The notes under the pieces were generated by a model that was not told the origin of the DNA, did no database searches, and saw only the letters and a program-made list of their open reading frames with translations. Shown here piece after piece: positions 51,621-62,826 of a DNA stretch of 64,000 nucleotides. A program made the position numbers and the translations under genes. Source of the stretch: Mesorhizobium sp. (GTDB taxonomy: Bacteria; Pseudomonadota; Alphaproteobacteria; Rhizobiales; Rhizobiaceae); assembly GCF_023954305.1 (NCBI RefSeq), contig NZ_JAMLIG010000001.1:2738501-2802500 (forward strand), in the 5' to 3' direction. Within the stretch, counting starts at the first letter, position 1, and the number at the start of each line of letters is the position of its first letter.

Positions 51621-51724
51621 GCGGGGTGGCGGCAAGCTGGACGGCAGCGCCGAGCCACTTGGCGACGTCGGCAGGACAGAGGGGGGCGTGAAGGAAACCT
51701 GGCCGTCCGCGAGACACTCCGTTC

Positions 51725-52582
51725 ATGACCACGCTCGCCGACCTCCACCGCATCGCCCGCGCGCGTTTGACGGAAGCCGGCATTGCGGACGCGGCGCTCG
51801 ATGCGCGCCTGCTCGTGGAGGACCTGACCGGAACCACCCGCACGGACGCGCTGGCGCGGCCGGAGACGCCGATCGACACGAAAGCCGAAGCCGCCGTGGA
51901 GGCCGCACTCGCCCGCCGTGCAGCCGGCGAGCCGGTACATCGCATCCTCGGCGCGCGGGAGTTCTACGGCCTGCGCCTTGCGCTGTCGCCCGACACGCTC
52001 GAGCCGCGCCCGGACACCGAGGCGCTGGTGGAGCTGGCTCTGCCCTTCGCGCAAGGCATCTGCGAGGCGCGGGGCGCTTGCCGCATCCTGGACCTCGGCA
52101 CGGGCACCGGTGCCATCGCGCTGGCACTCCTGTCGGCCGAACCGCGTGCCACGGCCGTTGCGACCGATGTTGCGCCCGGCGCCCTGGCGACGGCGAAGGC
52201 GAATGCCGAAGCGCTCGGACTGGCGGACCGCGCGACGTTCGTCCTGTCGGACTGGTTCGCGAATGTCGAGGGGCAGTTCGACCTGATCGTCTCCAACCCG
52301 CCCTACATCGCTTCGGCCGAGATCGACACGCTTTCGCGGGAAGTCCGCGGCTTCGATCCTCAGCGGGCGCTGGACGGCGGCGCGGACGGGCTCGATCCTT
52401 ATCGAATCATCGCCCGCGAGGCGGGGCGTCACCTCGCGTCAGACGGCGCGGCGATGGTCGAAATCGGGGCGGGGCAGGGGACCGACGTTGCCGGCATCTT
52501 CCGCGCGCACGGCTTGCGGCATGCCGCCTCGCGCCGCGATCTCGCCGGCCACGAGCGGGCGCTTGCCTTCCTGCGACAATGA
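51725..52582 (+). CDS. prmC: Release factor glutamine methyltransferase
   Basis: A 285-residue PrmC. It has the N-terminal helical domain, GEPVHRILGAREFYGLRL, the SAM motif RILDLGTGTGAIALALLS and the catalytic NPPYIAS motif. It methylates the glutamine of the GGQ motif in RF1 and RF2. The position downstream of prfA (104-base gap) is conserved in most bacteria. Confidence 0.96.
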   Translation: MTTLADLHRIARARLTEAGIADAALDARLLVEDLTGTTRTDALARPETPIDTKAEAAVEAALARRAAGEPVHRILGAREFYGLRLALSPDTLEPRPDTEALVELALPFAQGICEARGACRILDLGTGTGAIALALLSAEPRATAVATDVAPGALATAKANAEALGLADRATFVLSDWFANVEGQFDLIVSNPPYIASAEIDTLSREVRGFDPQRALDGGADGLDPYRIIAREAGRHLASDGAAMVEIGAGQGTDVAGIFRAHGLRHAASRRDLAGHERALAFLRQ

Positions 52583-52875
52583 TCCGTGCAGAAAAGGCTT
52601 GCATCGCAACGGAATGTCGCTACCTTTCAGACACCGGACAAGACGTAGCAGGCAGTGCCGTTGTCGATTCGGTCCCCGTTGAAAACAAACTGCCTTCTTG
52701 CGTGAGCGATGCCTGGTGCATCGCATGGGGAACGTCCGGGCAGGCTTTGAACCGGAAACAGAACGGATGACGGCGGCGCCGCAACGAGGCGCCCGACCGT
52801 CGCAAACACAGCGGTAGACCGGGCTCTCCCACTCCGGCGCATCGCTTGTCGCAACCTCTCCAGCAAGAGTGTCGA
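52583..52875 (+). other. 293-base leader region before the DUF4167 gene
   Basis: No gene seen. A hairpin with 7-base arms (GCGATGC 52706-52712, GCATCGC 52718-52724) and a longer-range GGCAGT/ACTGCC pair suggest a structured 5' leader. I see no T-run or known riboswitch. Confidence 0.4.
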
Positions 52876-53541
52876 ATGAGGCCACAACAGCAGAACAGGC
52901 GCATGCGCGGCCGTAACAACAATAACCAGAACCAGAACCGCAAGGGGCCGAACCCGCTCACGCGCAGCTACGAATCGAACGGGCCGGATGTGAAGATCCG
53001 CGGCTCCGCGCAGCAGATCGCCGAAAAATACATGCAGCTCGCCCGCGACGCGCAAAGCTCCGGCGACCGCGTCATGGCCGAGAACTACCTGCAGCACGCC
53101 GAGCACTACAATCGCATCATCGCGGCCGCCCAGGCGCAGATGCCGCAGCAGCAGTTCAGCCGCGACATGCGCGACGACCAGGACGACGACGAGGACCAGG
53201 ACAATCCGGCACCGCAGCAGTCGTTCGAGACCCAGCCGCAGGCGAATGACGGCACCGGCCCGCAGCCGGAAATCAGCGGCATTCCGGCCGAGGTCGCGCT
53301 CAATCCGGAAGCCGCCGGCGAGCAGCCGCGCGAGGTGCGCCCGCAGCTGAACGGCAACGGCCACGCGGCCGAGGGGGAGGACGCCGCGCCGCGCCGTCCG
53401 CGCCGTCCGCGCCGGCGCGGTCGCGGCGGCGATTTCGCCAACCGCGAGGCCGGCGGCGACGAGGGCTCCGCGGCAGGCGAAGGAGAGACAGCGGCGGCGG
53501 AACCGGCGATGGCGACCGAGCCGTCCGACGAGGCCGCCTGA
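52876..53541 (+). CDS. DUF4167 domain protein
   Basis: A 221-residue highly polar protein. The N-terminal basic, Asn/Gln-rich stretch (RMRGRNNNNQNQNRKGPNPL) leads into the DUF4167 core: LTRSYESNGPDVKIRGSAQQ, then IAEKYMQLARDAQSSGDRVM and AENYLQHAEHYNRIIAAAQA. The rest is low-complexity acidic and then Arg-rich (RRPRRPRRRGRGGDF). The basic N and C parts suggest RNA binding. It is conserved after prmC in Hyphomicrobiales. An in-frame upstream start (52846) is less likely. A strong terminator follows. Confidence 0.88.
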   Translation: MRPQQQNRRMRGRNNNNQNQNRKGPNPLTRSYESNGPDVKIRGSAQQIAEKYMQLARDAQSSGDRVMAENYLQHAEHYNRIIAAAQAQMPQQQFSRDMRDDQDDDEDQDNPAPQQSFETQPQANDGTGPQPEISGIPAEVALNPEAAGEQPREVRPQLNGNGHAAEGEDAAPRRPRRPRRRGRGGDFANREAGGDEGSAAGEGETAAAEPAMATEPSDEAA

Positions 53542-53578
53542 TCCATCGCGACGAGGGCCGCCCCGACGAACATCCGCC

Positions 53579-53612
53579 GGCGGGAAGGGGAGACCCTTCC
53601 CGCCGTTTTTTT
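53579..53612 (+). terminator. Intrinsic terminator after the DUF4167 gene
   Basis: A perfect 11-base stem (GGCGGGAAGGG, 53579-53589, and its complement at 53594-53604), loop GAGA, then G and seven T. It ends the prfA-prmC-DUF4167 unit. Confidence 0.9.
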
Positions 53613-53659
53613 GGCTGGCTTCTCTCTCGTCTTTCTTTGCTTGACCCCGGTCAAGGCGT

Positions 53660-53688
53660 CTTGAGCGGATAGGAAGGCATACCCATAT
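53660..53688 (+). promoter_or_regulatory. Sigma-32 (RpoH)-like promoter of clpB
   Basis: CTTGAGC (53660-53666) and CCCATAT (53682-53688) are separated by 15 bases, close to the heat-shock consensus CTTGAAA-N(13-17)-CCCCATNT. The start of clpB is about 90 bases downstream. Just upstream, CTTGACC-cc-GGTCAAG (53640-53655) is an inverted repeat of unknown role. Confidence 0.6.
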
Positions 53689-53776
53689 CCAGCCCAACAG
53701 AGCCTGCCGCACATGGGGGTTCGTCATCAGGCCGATCCGGTGCCTCTCGAAGGGCCGGTGACGGAAGGAGAGACAT

Positions 53777-56383
<2,607 letters not shown>

Positions 56384-56410
56384 AGGTTCGGCACGAGGCT
56401 GGAAATGAAG

Positions 56411-56438
56411 CGCCCCCGCGGCGACCCGGGGGCGTTTT
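56411..56438 (+). terminator. Intrinsic terminator after clpB
   Basis: An 8-base stem (CGCCCCCG at 56411-56418 and its complement at 56427-56434) with an 8-base loop, followed by TTTT. Confidence 0.75.
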
Positions 56439-56743
56439 CCTGCCCGCCATCGGCGGGTGGGCGAAGGGGCGGCTCGCCTGTCCGCCGAAGCCGTCTCCTG
56501 GCCGCGCTCATTCCCCGGTTCTTGTCGGCCGTGGAAGTCTCAGACCAGGCAAAAGAGGGATCACCGGACGGAATATTCGCCCTAGCAGTTGCACATCGAT
56601 GCCTGTGGACTTCGATTGCAAACAGTTTAAAATAAAATTGCGAATTCTGTCTCTATTTGTAGTTGCTCTGAACTGATTTTCGGCAACGACCATCTGCATA
56701 TGGTCGGTCGCGTGGCACGGCGCGTGAGTGAGGGGCGTGTGTC
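56439..56743. other. AT-richer leader region before the acyltransferase-P450 pair
   Basis: No gene seen. From about 56610 the composition becomes clearly AT-richer than clpB. An inverted repeat CGACCAT-N6-ATGGTCG (56687-56706) lies 38 bases before the acyltransferase start and may be an operator. I could not fix a promoter with confidence. Confidence 0.4.
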
Positions 56744-57481
56744 TTGAAATTGAAGTTGAAGAGTGTTCTGTCCCGACCGTTCTCACGCCAGTTAGTTTCC
56801 TGGTGTGGCAAAATATACATTGATTTCATATACCGGTCAACCAAGTGGCAATACTTAAACGCGACCAACCATCCACTTGATCTACTGGTCGAAGAGACCC
56901 CAATCATATTCTGCGTATGGCACGGTCGGCAGTTCATGATGCCACGGTTTTGGCCCTCGACCGCGCAACTTTGGGTCGTCGGCTCGACCAGCCGCGACGG
57001 CCAGCTCGCACTCGCAACTGCCGAGAGATACAGGATCAATCTGATATCGCGTTCGCGCTGCAATGGATCGTCGAACGCTGCGCGGAAGATTCTTCAGGTT
57101 CTCCGCTCTGGCCATTCCGTCGGCCTTACTCCCGACGGCTCGCGGGGGCCGAGAATGAGGGTGCAAAAAGGTGTCGTGGAACTAGCGAAGCTTTCCGGTT
57201 GCCCGTTGGTTCCAGCGACCTATTCGTGCTCGAATGCAATCATAGTGTCGAGTTGGGATCGCTTCCTGTTGCCGCTCCCCTTCGGCCGCGGTGTTTTCAG
57301 CGTGGGCACACCCATCGCCATTGATCGCGAGGCCTCCCCTGCGCAGGTCGAGGATGCCCGCTGCGCTCTGGAACGTCAGATGAATGCGATGACCGCGGCT
57401 GCCGACAGAACGGTCGGTCGCGAGCCCATGATGCCCACCGACAGGCCGGGATTCGTCGACCTGGCTCTGAGACTGGAGTAG
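56744..57481 (+). CDS. Lysophospholipid acyltransferase family protein (DUF374-like)
   Basis: A 245-residue membrane-associated acyltransferase. Family motifs are IIFCVWHGRQFMMPRFWP (in place of HxxxxD), STSRDGQLALATAERY, VGLTPDGSRGPRMRVQKGVV and GCPLVPATYSC. DUF374 proteins transfer acyl chains to lipid acceptors such as Kdo/lipid A or glycerolipids. The only good start is TTG 56744 with GAGGGG at 8 bases. Base composition is lower in GC than in the flanking genes (27 of 60 bases at 56821-56880). It precedes the P450 gene by 12 bases. Confidence 0.82.
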   Translation: MKLKLKSVLSRPFSRQLVSWCGKIYIDFIYRSTKWQYLNATNHPLDLLVEETPIIFCVWHGRQFMMPRFWPSTAQLWVVGSTSRDGQLALATAERYRINLISRSRCNGSSNAARKILQVLRSGHSVGLTPDGSRGPRMRVQKGVVELAKLSGCPLVPATYSCSNAIIVSSWDRFLLPLPFGRGVFSVGTPIAIDREASPAQVEDARCALERQMNAMTAAADRTVGREPMMPTDRPGFVDLALRLE

Positions 57482-57493
57482 CGGGGCCTGCAG

Positions 57494-58900
57494 ATGCCAA
57501 CCACCAGGATGTTGACAGGGCTGCAGGCCTACACAACGATCGCGCAATTATTGCTCGATCCGCTGTCGACTTCCCGCGATATTGCACACCGGTACGGCAA
57601 TTTCACCGGAATTTCGCTGTCGGCGCTGAAGAAACGCCCGCCCACCTTCCACGTGGTCGGATCGATCTACGCTGAGGGGATTCTCAAGAATTATGATACG
57701 TTTCGCAACGGCGGCATTATCGTAAAGGGCTACCGGAACTCGACCCACAATCATCTCCGGCAAGGATATTTCAGCGCAAATGGCGCTGAATATGAACACT
57801 ACATCAAGCTGTTCGGACCCTTGTTCCGGAAGAAGCTTGTCGAAGAGGTATACCCCGTCATCGCCGAGATCGTCACAGACCAGATGGATCGATGGCCTAC
57901 AGGGGAAGTCATCAACATCATCCCGCGCGTGAACACGCTGATGAAGCATCTGGCTTCGCAAGGTATGTTCAGGGATCCGGACATCATCCGAGGTATCCGC
58001 GCAGCCGACATGGTCGAGCAACACGGAAGGTTGAGCGGAGCTTCCATCGCCGGCCTGATTGCGGCGAGGTATGGGAGGCCGCCGTTTTCGAGACTGCATC
58101 GTCAGGCCAAAGCAACTTACGATGCCATCATCGAATGGGGCAAAACACGTGACGGTCTAGAGCCTCGCTCGGACGTGCTGTCGACGATCGCAAACGCACC
58201 GGACGAATTCGGGCGACCTGCCTCGGCGGACCGCATCGCCGGCTATGGCTGGACGATGCTGGGAGCGTCATACGACACGTCCACGTCGATCCTCACATGG
58301 CTGCTCGTATTCATTTCGACCCATCCGGAGGTCGCCAGAAAACTTCACGAAGAGGTACGCGATTACCAACGCATATCTCCATCCGATATCAGCACCATCA
58401 TGAATCTCCCCTATCTGGATGGGGTTATCAAAGAGGCGCTTCGGCTGGTTCCCCCGGCGCCTATCCAGCGTCGGAAAACCCACGCGGATGCGGAGCTCGT
58501 TGGTCATCCTATCCCCGCCGGTTCACAGATACTCATCAGTGCGTGGATGACCAATCGAGATGAGGATCTCTACCCTGACCCAGACCAGTTCGTTCCGGAA
58601 CGTTGGAGCGGTCTCTCGCGTTCGCCCTACCAGTGGCTGACCTTCAGCGCGGGACCGCGGAGGTGCCTGGGGATTTGGTTCGCGCTCGCATTTCTCAAGA
58701 CGATCATCGCAAGCGTTATAGCCCGCTGGCGTCCGGAAATCCCGGATGGATCGAAGGTATCGATGAAAGTCGCGGTTACGGTGCGCCCAGGGCGCGAGGT
58801 CCCGATCATTCTCAACAAGCCGGATGGCAATTACCGAGCCTCTCGACTTACGGGAAACGTCCACAAATATCTGCGGATTTCCGAGCTGCATCGGGGTTAG
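57494..58900 (+). CDS. Cytochrome P450
   Basis: A 468-residue P450. The heme-thiolate motif is FSAGPRRCLG (Cys391), the K-helix ExxR is in KEALRLVPP, the oxygen-activating I-helix is MLGASYDTSTS, and PERW is in FVPERWSG. There is no membrane anchor or fused reductase, so separate ferredoxin or flavodoxin partners are needed. It is cotranscribed with the DUF374 acyltransferase and shares its lower GC. Oxidation of a lipid or acylated product is a reasonable guess, not shown. Start ATG 57494. Confidence 0.92.
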   Translation: MPTTRMLTGLQAYTTIAQLLLDPLSTSRDIAHRYGNFTGISLSALKKRPPTFHVVGSIYAEGILKNYDTFRNGGIIVKGYRNSTHNHLRQGYFSANGAEYEHYIKLFGPLFRKKLVEEVYPVIAEIVTDQMDRWPTGEVINIIPRVNTLMKHLASQGMFRDPDIIRGIRAADMVEQHGRLSGASIAGLIAARYGRPPFSRLHRQAKATYDAIIEWGKTRDGLEPRSDVLSTIANAPDEFGRPASADRIAGYGWTMLGASYDTSTSILTWLLVFISTHPEVARKLHEEVRDYQRISPSDISTIMNLPYLDGVIKEALRLVPPAPIQRRKTHADAELVGHPIPAGSQILISAWMTNRDEDLYPDPDQFVPERWSGLSRSPYQWLTFSAGPRRCLGIWFALAFLKTIIASVIARWRPEIPDGSKVSMKVAVTVRPGREVPIILNKPDGNYRASRLTGNVHKYLRISELHRG

Positions 58901-59108
58901 CTCCGACCGCCTTCAAGTCCATTTTTCAGTAGCTCACGATCCAGCCGGTTCAAGAAGTCCGCCGATGGCGAGGCGCAGCGCCAGCAGCCGCGGGACAATG
59001 CAAGCTTTGCCGGCGGCACGGTGACCCTCCTAAGCCATGCGCCCTTCTGCCCCTGTTCCCTCCCGCCGCGCGATCCGCTAGGAGACGCGGGCGGAGGGAC
59101 AGGCATAC

Positions 59109-60392
59109 ATGACGGATCATCCGGTTCTGATCGCCGGCGCGGGCATCGGCGGGCTGGCCATGGCGCTGACGCTGCACCAGATCGGCGTGCGCTGCGTCGT
59201 CTTCGAATCGGTACGCGAGCTGAAGCCGCTCGGCGTCGGCATCAACATCCAGCCCAACGCGGTGCGCGAGCTCGGCGATCTCGGCATCGGCGAGGCGGAT
59301 CTCGACCGGATCGGCGTGCCGGCGCGCGAATGGGCGCTGGTCGGCTTGAACGGCAACGACATCTATTCCGAGCCGCGCGGGCGGCTCGCCGGCTACCGCT
59401 GGCCGCAATACGCCGTCCACCGCGGCGAATTGCAGATGCTGCTCTACCGCGCCGTTGTCGAGCGGCTGGGCGCGGGGGCGGTGCGCCCCGGCCATCGCGT
59501 CGCAGGCTACCGCAACGAGGCGGACGGCACGGTGATGGCGTCTGTCGAGACGGCCGACGGGATGCACGAGGTGCGCGGGTCGCTGCTCGTCGGCGCCGAC
59601 GGCATGCATTCGGCCGTGCGCGCGCAGATGCACCCCACCCAGCCGCCGATCCACTGGGGCGGGGCGATCATGTGGCGCGGCGTTTCCCCCGGCGTGCCGA
59701 TCCGCACCGGCGCGTCCTTCGTCGGGCTCGGCACCCACCGCCATCGCCTCGTCTTCTATCCCATTTCGCCGCCCGATCCCGTGACCGGCCTCGCCACCAT
59801 CAACTGGATCGCCGAGGTGACCGTCGACGCCGCCGAGGGGCGGAAGAGTTCCGGCTGGTTCAAGCCGGTGGCGATCGCCGACTTCATCCACCATTTCGAC
59901 GGCTGGACCTGGGACTGGCTCGACGTGCCGGACCTGCTCTCACGCGCCGACGGTGCCTACGAGAACCCGATGATCGACCGCGATCCCGTGCCCACGTGGC
60001 GCGACGGGCGGGTCATCCTGATCGGCGACGCGGCGCATCCGATGTATCCGACGGGCTCCAACGGTGCCAGCCAGGCGATCATGGACACGCGCGCGCTGGG
60101 CGCGGCATTGGTCGAGCACGGGCTCGGCGAGGCGGCGCTCGAAGCCTACGATGCAAAGTATTGCGGGCCGATCTCGCAGCTCGTGCTGCGCAACCGCGGC
60201 GCGGGGCCGTTCGGCCTGCTCAATCTGGTCGACGAGCGCTGCGGCGGCACGTTCGACGACATCGACGACGTGATCCCGGCGGCGGAGCGTTCCGCCTTCA
60301 TGGCGGGCTACAAGGCGGCTGCCGGCTTTGCCATCGACACGCTCAACGCCGCGCCGCGCACCATCGCGGCTGGCGCGCGCGTCGCCGGGTAG
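59109..60392 (+). CDS. FAD-dependent monooxygenase (PhzS/salicylate hydroxylase-like)
   Basis: A 427-residue class A flavoprotein monooxygenase. The FAD-binding GAGIGG motif is at 10-15 (VLIAGAGIGGLAMALTLHQI), the DG motif is LLVGADGMHSAVR, and the GD motif is VILIGDAAHPMYPTGSNGAS. Proteins of this type hydroxylate aromatic rings using NADH and oxygen. It is a single gene; an upstream AT-poor gap of 208 bases separates it from the P450 gene, and no pathway partner lies next to it. It is one of several possible aromatic-oxidation genes in the window. Confidence 0.92.
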   Translation: MTDHPVLIAGAGIGGLAMALTLHQIGVRCVVFESVRELKPLGVGINIQPNAVRELGDLGIGEADLDRIGVPAREWALVGLNGNDIYSEPRGRLAGYRWPQYAVHRGELQMLLYRAVVERLGAGAVRPGHRVAGYRNEADGTVMASVETADGMHEVRGSLLVGADGMHSAVRAQMHPTQPPIHWGGAIMWRGVSPGVPIRTGASFVGLGTHRHRLVFYPISPPDPVTGLATINWIAEVTVDAAEGRKSSGWFKPVAIADFIHHFDGWTWDWLDVPDLLSRADGAYENPMIDRDPVPTWRDGRVILIGDAAHPMYPTGSNGASQAIMDTRALGAALVEHGLGEAALEAYDAKYCGPISQLVLRNRGAGPFGLLNLVDERCGGTFDDIDDVIPAAERSAFMAGYKAAAGFAIDTLNAAPRTIAAGARVAG

Positions 60393-60559
60393 CGCAATCC
60401 GGCACCCGCCGGACCCGGCTTCGTCAGGGATGCGCGAATCGGCGGGACGGATGGCCGCTCACGCTCGCGCCATCGGAGTTTCTTGTCGGGATCGCAGCTG
60501 CCAGGGAACCGAAAGCCGCCCACGCTCATTTGCCACCCAGATGAGCGGGAGGTCGAAGG

Positions 60560-61255
60560 ATGAAGCCCTTTCTTGCATTCGTAGGCGGGTTCGTCGTGTC
60601 GCTGGGGATATTCCTCAGCGGTATCGTCATGGCAGTCACCTATTTCCATGCCGAACCGGTGAAGCTGCAGCAGGCCGGCCAGACGGTGGCGGGGCTGTGG
60701 ACCGCCGAGCCGCAGAAGGTCGATCCCTCGCAACAGCCCTTCGAGCGCGTCGCCGCCGTGACCGGGCAAACCGACGAGAAGCAGCCACGTGCCGTCACGC
60801 AGGACGAGCCGGTCGACGCGGGCGACAATGCCGGGGGCGACGTGGACAGGATGACGACCGCCGCCGTGACGCCAGACAGCGATCCGGCCCTGCGCTCTCC
60901 CGAAGTGGAGGCCATGGCGGCCGCTCATGCGGATTGGTGCAGCAGCCGCTACCGTTCCTACCGCCCCCGCGACGACAGCTATACGCCGTACAGCGGCGGG
61001 CGCCGCCGCTGCATCTCGCCCTATTCCGAAGCGGCGCAGGGAATCGCCGCGACCCCGGTCTCTGTGGAAGCCGAGGCCGACGGTTACGTCGACATGGGCG
61101 AGGAAGGACAGGCAACGTATGTGGAATATGCGTCCGACGATTTCCAGGTGGACAGCGACCATATCGACTACTGCTTCAGCCGCTACCGCTCCTACCGTCC
61201 GGAGGACAATACCTACCAGCCCTACGGCGGCGGGCCGCGGCGCCAGTGCGAATAG
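60560..61255 (+). CDS. BA14K family protein with two copies of the motif
   Basis: A 231-residue exported or membrane-anchored protein. A single N-terminal hydrophobic segment (FVGGFVVSLGIFLSGIVMAV) is followed by a long polar linker. Two BA14K modules follow: HADWCSSRYRSYRPRDDSY with YSGGRRRC at about 125-155, and HIDYCFSRYRSYRPEDNTY with YGGGPRRQC at the C-terminus. BA14K is a Brucella immunogen with lectin-like properties. Two modules in one chain are unusual; most have one. Confidence 0.88.
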   Translation: MKPFLAFVGGFVVSLGIFLSGIVMAVTYFHAEPVKLQQAGQTVAGLWTAEPQKVDPSQQPFERVAAVTGQTDEKQPRAVTQDEPVDAGDNAGGDVDRMTTAAVTPDSDPALRSPEVEAMAAAHADWCSSRYRSYRPRDDSYTPYSGGRRRCISPYSEAAQGIAATPVSVEAEADGYVDMGEEGQATYVEYASDDFQVDSDHIDYCFSRYRSYRPEDNTYQPYGGGPRRQCE

Positions 61256-61384
61256 ACCCATTCCCGGCGCAGCGCCTTCATCGCAGGTTCATCTTCGAGA
61301 AACCATAATCTGCGCATTGAAAGGGGGCGCTGGAGAAATCGTCAGGCTCCCGCAACCTGATCCGATCCAACGGGTTTTTGCCGC

Positions 61385-62788
61385 ATGAAGCTCAAGACCA
61401 TCCTGCTGCCCGTCCTCGCGGCCGCGATCTGCTCCACCTCCCTGAGTGCTGTTCCCGCCCTCGCGCAGGACGACTACCGCCTCGCCCAGGCGCGCGAGAT
61501 CGAAGTCTATTACGACCAGTACGGCCGGCGCGTCATCCGCGACGCCTATACGGGCGAGATTCTCGCGATCGAGCGGCCGCGCAATCTCGACCGCCGCGCC
61601 ACCGGCTCGTTGCCGCGCAACCTGCCGCGCTACCGCGACCCTTATGCCGAGCAGGGCGACCGCTACTATCTCGACGATCCCGACGACATGCGCCGGCTGG
61701 AGCGCGACCGCAGCCGCCGCTACGGCGAGACGATGGACGACTTCGATCCCGGCTACGACGACCCTTACGAGGATCAGGCCTATCCCGGCGACGAGGCCTC
61801 GATCGACGGCGGCGACACCTATTTCCCGCCGGCCCCGGGCGGCATCGTCCGCGACGAACCGGTCGAACGCCGGGCGTTGCCTTCGCCATCGGACGAGCCC
61901 ACGCTGTCGCCGTCGGTGCCGACCGACCAGCCGACCCTTTCGAAGAAGTCCGACCTGAACGTGGCGAAGCTGCAGGTCCTGCTCGACCGCGCCGGCGTGT
62001 CGCCGGGCGTCATCGACGGCCATATGGGCGGAAACGTCGACAAGGCGCTTGCCGCCTATCGCGAGCTGACGGGCGTCAAGCTGACGCTGATCGACTTTCC
62101 GGCGATCGAGGCGGAGCTCGGCGCGCGCGGCGGCGAGGCCTTCATGGACTATGCGATCACGCCGGAAGACGTCGCCGGACCCTATGTCGCGTCGATCCCG
62201 GCCGACTATGGCCAGAAGGCGCAGCTCGAGGCGATGAGCTACACCTCGACGGTGGAGATGCTGGCCGAGCGCTTCCACATGAGCGAGGCCTACCTGAAGG
62301 AACTCAACAAAGGTGTCGAATTCCGCCCGGGCGCGGTGATTCGCGTTGTCAACACCGGCGGCAACGTCACCCGCCAGGTGACGAAGATCGTCGCCGACAA
62401 GGGCCGCGAGCAGGTGCGCGCCTACGATGCGATGGGCCGTCTCGTCGTGGCCTATCCGGCGACGATCGGCTCTTCCGATACGCCGTCGCCGACCGGAACA
62501 CACACCGTGGAGCGCGTCGCGCTCAATCCCGAATACACCTACAATCCCAAGATCAATTTCAAGCAGGGCGAGAACGACAAGGTGTTGCGCATTCCGCCCG
62601 GCCCGAACGGGCCGGTGGGCTCGGTGTGGATCGCTCTTTCGAAGCCGACCTACGGAATCCACGGCACCCCGGAACCCTCCAAGATCGGCAAGACCAACAG
62701 CCATGGCTGCGTGCGGCTGACCAACTGGGACGCCCAGGAACTTGCCAAGCTCGTCTCCAAGGGCGTGACGGTCGAGTTCGTCGAATAG
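61385..62788 (+). CDS. L,D-transpeptidase with peptidoglycan-binding domain
   Basis: A 467-residue exported enzyme. A signal peptide ends near AVPALAQD. A polar, Asp/Arg/Tyr-rich region follows, then a peptidoglycan-binding-like domain (LNVAKLQVLLDRAGVSPGVI) and a C-terminal YkuD domain with IHGTPEPSKIGKTNSHGCVR; Cys442 in HGC is the nucleophile. It forms 3-3 cross-links in, or anchors proteins to, the peptidoglycan. Such enzymes are prominent in rhizobial polar growth. Confidence 0.93.
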   Translation: MKLKTILLPVLAAAICSTSLSAVPALAQDDYRLAQAREIEVYYDQYGRRVIRDAYTGEILAIERPRNLDRRATGSLPRNLPRYRDPYAEQGDRYYLDDPDDMRRLERDRSRRYGETMDDFDPGYDDPYEDQAYPGDEASIDGGDTYFPPAPGGIVRDEPVERRALPSPSDEPTLSPSVPTDQPTLSKKSDLNVAKLQVLLDRAGVSPGVIDGHMGGNVDKALAAYRELTGVKLTLIDFPAIEAELGARGGEAFMDYAITPEDVAGPYVASIPADYGQKAQLEAMSYTSTVEMLAERFHMSEAYLKELNKGVEFRPGAVIRVVNTGGNVTRQVTKIVADKGREQVRAYDAMGRLVVAYPATIGSSDTPSPTGTHTVERVALNPEYTYNPKINFKQGENDKVLRIPPGPNGPVGSVWIALSKPTYGIHGTPEPSKIGKTNSHGCVRLTNWDAQELAKLVSKGVTVEFVE

Positions 62789-62804
62789 GGCAGGGGCGTG
62801 AACG

Positions 62805-62826
62805 GCCGGCGATTCGATTCGCCGGC
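62805..62826. terminator. Hairpin between convergent envelope genes
   Basis: Arms GCCGGCGA (62805-62812) and TCGCCGGC (62819-62826) are perfect, with a 6-base loop, in the 37-base gap between the L,D-transpeptidase and endopeptidase genes. There is no long T-run. Confidence 0.5.
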
